This document shows, piece after piece, positions 54,443 to 64,000 of a DNA stretch of 64,000 nt (positions within the stretch are counted from its first letter, which is position 1; the number at the start of each line of letters is the position of its first letter). The notes beneath the pieces were generated by a model. The model saw nothing but the letters and a program-made list of their open reading frames with translations, was not told the DNA's origin and searched no databases. The position numbers and the translations under genes were made by a program. The stretch is from Bostrychus sinensis (lineage: Eukaryota; Chordata; Actinopteri; Gobiiformes; Eleotridae): contig CM036242.1 of NCBI GenBank assembly GCA_020698575.1, positions 12,659,624-12,723,623 of the forward strand. The letters run 5' to 3'.

Positions 54443-55616
54443 GAGAAGGAGCTCAAGTTTTGGTAGACACTGAAATGCTTGAACAAATGAACAATAGGTT
54501 CTGGAGATCGAAAATTTAGAGACAATGAAGAGCAGTCATATGCATGAAGAACTATATAGAAATACTGTATCTTCCATCCATGAACACTTACTAATAGTAT
54601 TTTTTGAATTAGTCAAAGCCTTCTCATGTGTTGTTTTCACTGACCCATGCGACACCAAAGCCTGTGTGGATGCTCCCATTTCTTTTATCAAACTGAGAGT
54701 CTATACTGTCAGTTACTTGGTGTTAGTTACCTATGCACACAAATGAATAACTTAGTGGGGTTTGATACTTGCTATAAGAATACAGGGAGAAATTAAATTA
54801 CATTTACTACTTTTGTCTTTTTCAATTAAAAAAATTATATACAAATTACTGTACAAAGTGCTGTGAATAGTCAACACACCACAGTCCTGTAGAGAGCGTT
54901 CACACAGCTATGGTAGCCCTGCAGGGAAATGCTATTTTCTATGAGCTAACTCAGGAAAAACAGGCCAGGAATGTGTTTCTGAAACAAATTATATTGAGCT
55001 TATAAAAGTGTGAAACCTTCTTGCAGCAATGCATGCTATAAAATAAATTAGTGTGCTTCCTCTTCAGTAGTGCTCAGTTTGTCCTTCCTGAGCACCTATA
55101 TGGACAATAACATAGAGTTTTATACTGATGTGATGAAACACTATAAGACAATATTAAGTAACACAATGCAACTTTAAAAAGAAAAAAAAAACATAAATGT
55201 ACAGTGTAAAACCAAATAGTGAAGTCCACTGTACTTAGTTCTGCTAAATAGTTAGAGTTTCTAATTCTAAATGTGTTAAATTAACTCAAAACTGAGTAGT
55301 CATGTTATGTACACATTTATTTCCCTCATGTAATTAATGTTTGAAAGGTTTTTGTTATGATCACAGATTTTATTTTTTCTTAATTTTTAATTTTAAACGC
55401 AGTAAAAGCAACAATATTAACAATATCCATACTGTGAAATAATTATCTCATTTAATTTAGTCCCAGTTATTTAAAAGAAAAAGAATAATAAAACAGCTTC
55501 TTCCCATAGACTTCATAGATAAACTAATTAAATGGGCTTTCTTAGTTTGAGTTAGAAGACTTAAAAAAAAATGTGTTCCCCCAATTTATTAAAGCTGAAT
55601 TGACTTATACAGTGTA
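54443..55616. other. AT-rich spacer, no gene seen
   Basis: Nothing recognised beyond short A runs. Confidence 0.5.
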
Positions 55617-55935
55617 ACATTTAAAGGTCTTTTATCATGCTAAATTGACTGATGTTATAATGATGACATTATAATGTTTGCACCTCAAAAACAGACCTGG
55701 AGTAGTATTGTGTTTCATTCAAGCATGTTTGAGTAATTCTGTGCTGATGCTGTCTCTTTCCTGAAGAGTTGAAACACTCAGTTTCATCGCTCTAGACACG
55801 TGAAACCAAGAAGTGCTCCTGCACATGTCCAAAGCCCATACACTGTCCCCGGACTCATTCTGATAATTTCAGGATTTAAATTTTCATCATTATGGAGCAG
55901 GCAGTTCATCTATCTATCTGTCAGCGTTGCTAATA
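55617..55935 (+). repeat. unclassified teleost interspersed repeat
   Basis: AACATTTAAAGGTCTTTTATC, CACCTCAAAAACAGACCTGG, CTTTCCTGAAGAGTTGAAAC, ACTCAGTTTCATCGCTCTAG and AGTGCTCCTGCACATGTCC follow in the order seen in a widespread fish repeat. I recall the sequence pattern, not its class. Confidence 0.45.
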
Positions 55936-56209
55936 GCCAAGCAAAAAAAAAAGCCATGCTAAATAGCCATTTTATGCTCTGTCTAGTCTCCATTGTTGCC
56001 AGCAGGGGACATCAGACACCTAATCCTAGTGTTTTTAAAATAGCAGCTTCCTAAAAGAAGAGATTTACATATTTGAATTTGAATTTGAATTGAACATATA
56101 CATTATTTTAAGTTATAAAGCATAAAATACTAATGCAAAAGTGTCCAAAATTGTTTAAAATATAGCATAACATGTATTTTTTTTACTGTTAACATTGCAT
56201 GCATTTACC
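55936..56209. other. AT-rich spacer
   Basis: It contains a GAATTT triplication at 56077-56094 and nothing else recognised. Confidence 0.5.
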
Positions 56210-57900
56210 TCTAAAAGTTAGACATATGCAATTTGAATTTTTGCATTTTGGCACACAGCGAGCCCCGGCCGTGTCAGCTGCCCTTTGTTTAGCATGAATC
56301 CTTAAACAGCTCACCACAAGTACAGAACCTGAGATTAATAATTCCCACGCAGCGCCTGACATCCGTCCCTGATCTGAAATATACATGTCTCAGAAAAGAA
56401 GAGAGAGACTGAGAGAAGACGAGGAGGTGGAGGTGGAAGGAGGGGGCCAAAATAAAAAGGTTTGGGTGGTGGGGGTCTCTCGCCCGGGTTGGTGGCTGTG
56501 AATCCTTTTGGAGCCTGGGATACATTCTGTTTTATGTGGCCTGTCGATGGCGCCTAATGAGGAATCCCACCTGTGATTTGCGTTGCGCAGTGGAGCCGAA
56601 CCCTGGACGTAAACTGCTAACACGAGGTTGCCATCAACTTTTCAAACGATCCTTCCTTCTGGAAGACCGTTTGAAACCAAGTTGGGAGATGTTGTAATTT
56701 AAAAAGTTGTTCTGGATGCAAGATGTTTCCCCCTCTTTTGAAAAGCCGATGAATTGTGTAGGTGTGTGAGTGTTTTTTGAAGAATTGAAGAAATGGCCCG
56801 CGATATGAGCCCGAAACAACAATTGATGATTAAAAGGTTTTTATTGCCGAGCTTTTCCCGCCGAGTTACAATCAGAACGCTGAGGTCACTGCCTTGAAAC
56901 TTTATGGAAGTGAAACAATGCCTGATTTTCTTTTTTTTTCTTTCTTTTTTTTCAAACCTCGGTGACACCCGATACAGAGACTGTTGAGGTTCGCCTTTTA
57001 ATCCTGCTGCCTAGAAATCTGACCAATATAATTACGCATCATGGTGTCACAACTTTGGACTTTTCAGGGTCGTTGCAGCGGAAAAAAAAAACAAGATGCG
57101 GATGAAGTGAGCGTCTGAGATGTTTTAAGGTGGCTTGGTAATTGGCGGTGTGCCGGGGACCTCTTCTTTCCTCTATCAGAAAGCACTCCGTCACTTCATA
57201 GGAGAGATTGAAATCAGCAGCTAACGTACAAGGCGAGCTTTCTGATGAATAGCTTTAAGAACGGGGAGAGAAAGGCAGCGCATTTCCTAATAATAAAAGT
57301 AAAAACTGCATGCTGGAGCTATCCAAGCGAAGGCCAGAATCTCATCATTTGCAGAATATGATTACTAAACAAAGCACATGATAAATACACAGCCACGCAA
57401 TTATGTTATTTCCATTGGCTGCTAGTTTATATTCTTAATGCTGCTTTAATTTATTTTTTGTTTTGTTTATTCATTCCCTTCTCCTCATTTTTTGGTGGTT
57501 CCTTCCTTCTTGCAAAAGGGGAATATAGGAAAAAGTAGGGCGCTCACTTTGCAATTACTACTCAAGCCTGAGACTACTTCTTTATAAGGCACTGAATTAT
57601 TTTCTTTTAAAAACAAACAAACAAAAAAGCCACTTTCAACCGGGGGAAGAATATTTAATTGTTTTTTGATTACTTAGGAATGGGCCATGGGAATAGGCCT
57701 TTGTAAATATTTAAACAGATTCAGCGTGATGCCATATTTCCATTCTGCCATTAACGGTTTTAAATGATTGTTATTGTCATTCCGGTTTGACATTCAGACT
57801 GAGAAACTATTTGCTATAAATAGAGGGAAAAAAGGGAGAAGCAGATATAGAACTTCAGTATATGATGCCATGAAACTCCCATTTTGGCAAATAGGATAGG
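56210..57900. promoter_or_regulatory. strong candidate conserved non-coding cluster
   Basis: At 1.7 kb, the densest such region in the last third. Patch 1 (56255-56380): CAGCGAGCCCCGGCCGTG, CCACGCAGCGCCTGACATC. Patch 2 (56500-56900): TGTCGATGGCGCCTAATG, GGCCCGCGATATGAGCCC, TTATTGCCGAGCTTTTCC. Patch 3 (57000-57440): TCTGACCAATATAATTACGC, GCTTGGTAATTGGCGGTG, AGTTTATATTCTTAATGCTGC. Patch 4 (57660-57800): ATGGGCCATGGGAATAGGCC, AACAGATTCAGCGTGATGCC, GCCATTAACGGTTTTAAATG. Several TAAT cores and no repeats. All open frames are short. Confidence 0.45.
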
Positions 57901-58082
57901 GACATATGGATCTGCACTATGGAGAGCAATCTGTTGAACCCACTTTTCTTACTTTCCATTAGAAAACATCATTTTTTGTTGTCTATTTAAACAGAAGTGA
58001 ATACAAATGAAAAAAATGGCTGGTTGCATGCAAGTATTACCTTAAACCAATTACGACTGCAATTTACAAAATGCAGCCAAAT

Positions 58083-58193
58083 GACTAGCTGGCCACTCTC
58101 CAGGGTTTGCCCCCGCCTAAGGCACAAAGGATACTGGGATAGTCTTCAGTACTCGCAACCCTTAACTGGAATAAGTGGAAGAAGATGAATAAA
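58083..58193 (+). mobile_element. SINE-like repeat 3' fragment, plus strand
   Basis: GACTAGCTGGCCACTCTCCAGG, TTTGCCCCCGCCTAAGGC, TACTGGGATAG and GGAATAAGTGGAAGAAGATG then AATAAATT are the 3' half of the 8327/40935 repeat family. Confidence 0.7.
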
Positions 58194-58664
58194 TTTACAA
58201 AATGTCCAGGTGCTGGAGCAATAATTCTAATATTTTCTCTTATTAAGAAATTAGAAGCATCATTTTTACAACCATATTAACAGAAAAGGTTGTGTATGTC
58301 ATAGTTTGTAGTGTCAAAAATAAACAAAATTAATGAAAAAAGCTCCCCCAATAGAGGACAATAATGTGCAGTGCTTAGGGGTCAGAGCAGGGGCAGTTTG
58401 TCCTGTTAAGAGTTGATTCACTACTAAAATAATATTTATAACATTATGTTAAGGTCCAAATGTACATAGTTTTGCGGCTGTGTTCCTAATGGAAGATATT
58501 TTTTTATAGAATCAGTACATCATTGTTTGAAGTGGTTGTCAGATGTCAGTGGTGTTTGGTGATGTGTGACAGGGCCAGGTGAAGTACAAGGGCACACAAC
58601 AGCCACGTGAAGGGGGAAAAAAAAATACTTAGGAAATACCAGCATATGCATCTTCAGAGGCAAA
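58194..58664. other. AT-rich spacer
   Basis: Nothing recognised. Confidence 0.5.
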
Positions 58665-58860
58665 GGGAGTACTCAAAATGTTTACTAAAGTAAAATTACT
58701 AGTGTTAGTCAAGTAGAACTAAAAGTACATTTAAAAGAAGAAAAAACAAACAAATAAACAAATTTTTACTTGACCAAAATTTAAAAAAAGACTGAGTAAG
58801 ATTTGATTTTTTTTTCTGCAAGCACAGTAAAATCTATTACTTGTACTACTACTGTCCCCA
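58665..58860. mobile_element. decayed hAT-MITE fragment (AAGTACTT family)
   Basis: GGGAGTACTCAAAATGTTTAC and TAGTCAAGTAGAACTAAAAG then TACATTT resemble the 51373/54274 elements. No clear termini. Confidence 0.45.
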
Positions 58861-59379
58861 AATCCAGCTAGCGCACATGAACTTCTCATTGCAAGGCAAG
58901 TTATCCCCTTTACTAAGATTCAAAATAGTTTTACTTATTTAGAAAGAAATTAATTCATAGTTTCTGTACCATTGACTGTGAAGACTTGGCACTTAATGAG
59001 AAATTACTGCAACTTCATAGCTTCATAGCTTGCATAGAATAAATCATTTTACACAATTTTTGTGCACGATTCACTTACTGTCTGTTTTAGTTCACCCAAA
59101 GCTTTATTAATGTTTTTTGTCCTTGTACAAAGTTTTAACAGGCTGATATCTTTGCCTCATATGGCACTGTAGATATGGGAGATAGTTGGTGCCTTTGGCC
59201 TACAGAACTACTGCAGAGAGGTAACTGGGTAATGGCTTTGTGCTGCAGGTTTTAATAAACATATACTTGGCTCAATAACTGCGCAAGTCAAGTGCTCAAT
59301 GAACTCCCAACAGTTTTTTAATTTATGCTATTATGGCAGAAAGACCACACTCTGTCACCTGATATTGAGCTCTACAGCG

Positions 59380-59418
<39 letters not shown>

Positions 59419-59519
59419 AGGCCTATGAAGCCCAGCTGTTCACTCACTGCATTTCCACTGCTGCCCAATAGGTGGAAACTGTGAGCAGCTGGCTCCTAAC
59501 AGAAGGCTGCCACTCACTG
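58861..59519. other. AT-rich spacer with long poly-T
   Basis: No gene. T34 at 59381-59414 is the longest homopolymer in the window. Confidence 0.5.
59381..59414. repeat. poly-T homopolymer, 34 nt
   Basis: Uninterrupted T34. Confidence 0.95.
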
Positions 59520-59880
59520 ATTATAATTTATGATCCATTGCTATTATAGGTGGGGTGTGCAGAGACAGTTACAGTAATAATTATCTGGACTGAAGTGTTT
59601 CCTAGGCAACCAACATACCCCTTCCACCCCCATATGGAGCGGGTGAACGTGTGTGTGTGTGTGAGTGCATCTCTTGACATGGTGAAATGAGGAAGGCATG
59701 GGGCCCGGTGCTACTGTGGCGCCGTTAGCTCGTAGCCACAGTTGCAGAGTGACGAGGCGCTGGTCTCTCCTACGGCCCTCTTCACAGCGCACAAATCACT
59801 CATGCACTGGTTTGAGAACGTTTGGTAACATTATAGAGCTGTTTGTGAGCTGCCTGGTTAATTAAGTGACCGGCCATCAC
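59520..59880. promoter_or_regulatory. possible conserved non-coding block
   Basis: GTGTTTCCTAGGCAACCAAC (half X-box-like TAGGCAAC), ACTGTGGCGCCGTTAGCTCG, GAGTGACGAGGCGCTGG, plus (GT)8 at 59650-59663. Mixed composition, no repeat other than the GT tract. Confidence 0.28.
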
Positions 59881-60011
59881 GGACACATCTCAGGTACAAC
59901 ATTCAAACAACAGGAAAATGGCATCTTTCAGTCTGAGATGTATAGGCCAACATTATATTCAGTTTCTTTTTTTCCTATAGAGTTCAGTGTTTTGCATAAT
60001 GATTTGGCACA

Positions 60012-60095
60012 GGTTTTATGCGGGATGGCCAGGCTTGGGACTGGCACAAAGAGTACACTGGCTTGTGACCCTGTGGTTGGATTAGGCCAACGTGA
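60012..60095 (+). repeat. GCTTGGGAC-family interspersed repeat
   Basis: AGGCTTGGGACTGGCACAA then AGAGTACACTGGCTTGTGACC and TGTGGTTGG; the cleanest copy of this repeat here. Confidence 0.75.
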
Positions 60096-60348
60096 ATTAC
60101 TGCTACTGTTTTCATTTCATATTAATCAATGAACTCAATGAATAATACAACTACTGCTAGATTAGTATGTTTCCGAGGGCAAAAACAAAAAACTAAATAA
60201 AACAAAAAAAAACTAAAGTACCCTAAATTAGCATGTCATTGCCTGTTAGGGAGCCATTGACACTCGTATTGCTGAAGCCTTGTTTGTTCATTATTTTTCT
60301 TTGCTATGTTGCGTGCTTGTTAAATACAGGTAGTGATAATTTCAGACC
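60096..60348. other. AT-rich spacer
   Basis: Short A-rich patches only. Confidence 0.5.
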
Positions 60349-60868
60349 TTAAAGCTGCACTACCTGACTTTATGACTGTAAAAGTGTGTGTCTAATAAAA
60401 TGTTGAGTTTGAATGATACACTTCCCTTTCCTAATTCCTCTCCTTCGCGACGCTCTATAACAGTCTCACACAAACCTGAAGTATGTACACAAGCCAGGAG
60501 CTATCACAATAACATAGCAGAGATCTGGAGTTTGCTTTTAATTCTTTAAAATAAAAAATAAAAATACTGTGAATAAGCTATAAATTTGGAAATAAAACAA
60601 TAACTCCTTCATATTATTCCTTATAGATTTTAGTTCTGGATAGATAAAGGATGTATTGACCAATCAGAGTGCTCCTGTCCTATGAAAGCGTGTGATTGGT
60701 TAAACTGTTCCTTCCCTCGCTCTAAAACAAAAACCCTTATAATACAGCCCAGAGGTGACCTCAAAGTCTCATTTTTTTCTCAGATGACTTGTGTTATGCT
60801 GTACTAATAACTAAATAATTATCTTTGCCAAAATACAAGGAAAAAGAAATCAGGTAGTGCAGCTTTAA
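60349..60868. mobile_element. TTAA-flanked non-autonomous TIR element, 520 bp
   Basis: TTAA (60349-60352) is followed by AGCTGCACTACCTGA. The right end is the exact reverse complement TCAGGTAGTGCAGCT (60850-60864) followed by TTAA (60865-60868). Perfect 15-bp inverted termini with TTAA on both sides fit piggyBac-type target choice, although the terminal bases are not the classical piggyBac CCY. No transposase frame. A partial relative is at 45545-45755. Confidence 0.85.
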
Positions 60869-61350
60869 ACTGCCTCACTGTAAAGAAGTCAACTCATTTA
60901 TTTGTTACATTTTTGTTGCTAACAGCCTTGCTACTGTGTGAACTCAAAACCTACTGACATCCTATTGGCTTCACGCACAAGTATGAAGGATATGATCAGG
61001 TCGGGATATGATCAGGAGGCACTGTTTGTAAAGGGCTTTAGTTGTAACAATGTGCAATGATTCCATGGTCAGCCATTTACTTTCTTAGCAAAGTGAAGTA
61101 GATCAGAAAACCTTCTCATTTAATAAGCTTTCTTCTACCAAGAGTGACTGAGCTATTGAGAGCTCTTGACCAATTATAACCAATTATAACTTTAACCCAG
61201 GCTTTGTTTATCTGATTGGTTTGTATATTTTTTTTATTGGTCCAGAGGCAGTTTTTTCAGCATTTGTAGTACTGTCAGATGGATGAAATTTGATTGACCT
61301 GGGGATTTGTGGTTTTACCTTTGATAGACATTATTGGGATACTAAATGAC
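60869..61350. other. AT-rich spacer
   Basis: A 12-bp tandem pair (ACCAATTATA) at 61168-61190. Nothing else recognised. Confidence 0.5.
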
Positions 61351-61360
61351 AAACTAAATG

Positions 61361-61652
61361 CCACCTTGGGGTGGCAGTAGCTCAGTCAGTAGAGATGCTT
61401 GCCCACTAACCCACAAGTCAGCAGTTCAAGCCCCACTTCTGGCATTGTAAAACTATTGTTGTGTCCTTGGGCAAAACACTTTACTCACCTTGCTTGTGTG
61501 TTTATGGTGGTCAGAGGGGCTGTAGGCACACAATGGCAGCCACGCCTCCACTACCGAGTGTGACTGAGGAGTAAATGAATAATGCACCAAATTGTAAAGT
61601 GACTTTGAGGGTCTAGAAAAGCACTATATAAGACTAATGCATTATTATTATT
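61361..61652 (+). mobile_element. tRNA-derived SINE with 10-bp TSD
   Basis: The tRNA-like head has an A-box (TAGCTCAGTCAGTAGAG, 61378-61394) and B-box (AGTTCAAGCCC). A body follows with TTGGGCAAAACACTTTACTC, GGTCAGAGGGGCTGTAGGC and GGCAGCCACGCC, then a tail TAGAAAAGCACTATATAAG and short (ATT)n. It is flanked by AAACTAAATG at 61351-61360 and 61653-61662, a perfect duplication typical of LINE-mobilised insertion. It is the most complete of four copies here (36457, 45061, 47171). It is not a functional tRNA gene: the anticodon arm is not tRNA-like. Confidence 0.93.
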
Positions 61653-61662
61653 AAACTAAATG

Positions 61663-62539
61663 AAAGACAGTGCATTTAATGTTGCTGCAGTTAGTAATAG
61701 TAATTGTATATTAAAGGTGCTATTAGAAAGGTAATATTAGTTTTACTGGTAACAATGGTACAGTACCTTTAACAATAGCAGCTATGTATAACTCACTGAA
61801 GTAGTCACACTTTACCACATTACCAACTCGACCTTGTTTTCTTTGACCATTTGCCTTTGGCGTGCTATCTCCTATAGAAAAGTTAGGGTGGGGTTTTGGG
61901 TGATGGGTGTGTTGAGCAAGGTTTGGGTAACCTCTGAAGGATTGTACAAAGAAAATTTGCTTTTCTAGACCACCAAGTCCCTGTGTGTACTATTAGAATC
62001 AGGCCTAACTGCCCCAATGGTCAGGTACTTGTACTGTATTTATTCTGCAAGCAAGTTTGACCCAGAAACCAGTCTTGTTTTTAGGTATACTTCACGGCTC
62101 AAATGGGTAACCGTTAGGTAGAGTTGTACTGGGTAACAAGGGCATGCTGAACAGCTGATGACTGAGCTTTGAAGTTGAATCTTCACTGGGGCTTCCTTTA
62201 GAAAGTCTTTCTGTATACAAATGTCAAATGAATTTCGATATCAGAGGTTAGACATAAATTATTTTGACCTAATCTAAAAGCATTGATCAGACTTTTTAGT
62301 TTTATCAATACCTCAATGACTAACATTTAAAGACAGGGTTTATGACCTGCAATGTAGCGCTGATCCATTTACAATGCCATATCTTCTGGGGCTATGGGTT
62401 TTTGTCATACATTTTGCTGATATATGTCAAAGGCAGTCAATAAGCTGCTTGTTGATCAATATGAAACACTGTTTAAAGGCTGACTAAATTGAAGCCAATA
62501 ACCAAACACTAATTATTAACTGGAACCATTTTAAAGATA
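61663..62539. other. single-copy spacer, no gene seen
   Basis: Nothing recognised. Confidence 0.5.
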
Positions 62540-62960
62540 TCGATCACTTATACGATATGTCCTTTACAGTAGATTCTAGTTCTTTCATCATTATACTTTT
62601 CGAATGCATGTGTAGATAACAGCTTTGCCTGAAAATGGCAAATTCGAAAGTGCTTGTACAGTTCTGTGGGTGAACCATTGGAAGGCACAGTGCAGACACT
62701 TTTGGCTGTCGAGTGGGCGATGTAGCAGTGACCCTGGAGACCATGACATATTAAGAGAAGAAGAACACTGTCTGGTGCCAGATCTGTTGTGATGGTAGTG
62801 GTTTCTTCTTCAGGGCATTTATGCTTCACCAGGGAGAGCCTCTTTCGGCCCCTGGTGGCATTAAGGAAACGCTATTGGCTCCATGTACATGTTATGACAA
62901 CACTCCTGGAGATATTTCAGACATGCATGTCAATTAGAAGATTCAAATGCAAGTACTGTG
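62540..62960. other. GC-balanced single-copy block of unknown nature
   Basis: The minus strand is open for 93 codons (62548-62829) with an even, non-repetitive amino-acid mix including HFRICHFQAKLL. The opposite strand is also open in part. No ATG begins the minus frame (GTG at its start), and I see no matching splice pair. It may be a conserved non-coding patch or an old transposase scrap. Confidence 0.25.
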
Positions 62961-64000
62961 TGTTTAGTTTAGTCATAAATTAAGAAAGCACATACTAATA
63001 AGGCTCAAGCTTTCTCCCTTTATTCAGAACTTTCAGTAGTCTTATTTGGTCGCATGACTGCATACCAGAAATAAGAACCTTTGCACCTTTTTACACGCCA
63101 CCACAATGGCTGTCTTTAACCTAAATGGGGGTTTTAAAGATAATATAACACACATATTCAGGTATATTTCCACTGAAAGCATTGGCAAACAGCAGTAACT
63201 GAATCAAAAATTGCGACGTGACCATCTGTTTAATCTACTGTCCATTTATACACTGGTCCATTATTGGTCACACTAGTAGTGGTTTGAATGCAAACACGTT
63301 GCCCTGAGTAGGACAAGCATCTTGCGGGAGTCCAGCTGCATGCAAGGTAACTCTAGTGCATCATCAGTACATTCAAAGTTGGATGTGGGGTAGACGCTCT
63401 ATACAGTATGCAACAATATTCTGCAATTGAGACTCGAACAGACCAACTTCATGGCCATCATAGTTACCAGGGACTTTTGCTAGAAAAAAAACATAAGCCA
63501 TACAATTTCCAGAGTTAGTTAACCTTTTGAAATCTAAAATGCAGAAGTATACGAAGCTATATCATTTATACATTCACCTGCTTTTAATAACAGTGACGTT
63601 TAAAAGCAGTCATTACCACTGAACATTTAGTGGTTGTTAGACTGCATGTCTTTCAAACTGAAAAATAGAACATTGTATTAAACAGAAACAAGAGCGTTGG
63701 CAGTATAAAGCCAGTGATAAACAGGGAGCTGACAGTGACAGATAATAGGAACAAATGAAGACAAGGTGAAAGCAATTTATTAAAAATGATCCGACGTGAT
63801 ACAAAGACCTAAATCTAACACTTGCTGTCAAACCAAAATAAATTAGTAAGAACAATATGATGAAAGTTAACCTAATTTTTAAGGCACTGTCATTTGTTTC
63901 ATTTAATATCCTTCTGACACATTCTGTCATTAGTAAATAAAGACACAGTTGGTGAATGACCTTTGCAGTGAACTCTTAATGTTTGATTTTTAAAAGCTGA
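62961..64000. other. AT-rich terminal stretch, no gene seen
   Basis: No reading frame with support and no recognised repeat. Confidence 0.5.

Noticed and set aside
61361..61440. tRNA gene
   Set aside because: A-box and B-box are present, but the segment continues into a SINE body with target duplications and has no proper anticodon arm.

Overview
The window looks like nuclear DNA from a teleost (ray-finned) fish, probably a percomorph. It is AT-rich and has no long open reading frames: the longest is 192 codons and is the antisense of a LINE. It carries vertebrate-style splice sites and is dotted with typical fish repeats: tRNA-derived SINEs, hAT-type non-autonomous DNA elements with 8-bp target duplications, a TTAA-flanked element, RTE-like and L2/CR1-like LINE pieces, and a BEL/Pao LTR-retrotransposon remnant. 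Nothing suggests bacterial, viral or organellar DNA.

Layout. 1-8.3 kb is single-copy sequence with two stretches that look like conserved non-coding DNA. 8.3-15 kb holds a nest of repeats (SINE-like, BEL/Pao 3' end, LINE 3' end, hAT ends, a large hairpin). 15.2-18.3 kb holds the only good candidate gene: three phase-compatible plus-strand exons ending in a stop at 17709, followed by a plausible polyadenylation site. They read as the C-terminus of a protein I could not name; the rest of the gene would lie upstream, mostly outside the window. From about 18.3 kb to the end the window is a gene desert. It alternates AT-rich single-copy DNA, mobile elements, and blocks of more balanced composition with homeodomain, E-box and RFX-like sites that look like candidate enhancers (best at 1.7-2.1, 10.6-11.05, 21.0-21.45, 26.9-27.4, 31.0-31.5, 42.6-42.95, 53.0-53.6 and 56.2-57.8 kb). 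A gene tail next to a desert rich in such blocks resembles the regulatory landscape of a developmental gene lying outside the window, but that is inference.

Most solid structural results: (i) four non-autonomous DNA elements with identifiable 8-bp target duplications (20.0, 34.2, 41.2 and 51.4 kb; three are perfect); (ii) a SINE at 61.4 kb with a 10-bp duplication; (iii) two local direct duplications (27.5/28.4 kb and 50.1/52.4 kb); (iv) a 55-64-nt-arm inverted repeat at 14.1-14.3 kb; (v) near-perfect RFX X-box palindromes inside the candidate regulatory blocks. I see no complete protein-coding gene, rRNA, functional tRNA or CRISPR array. Calls of conserved non-coding DNA rest on sequence texture only, because no alignment could be run.
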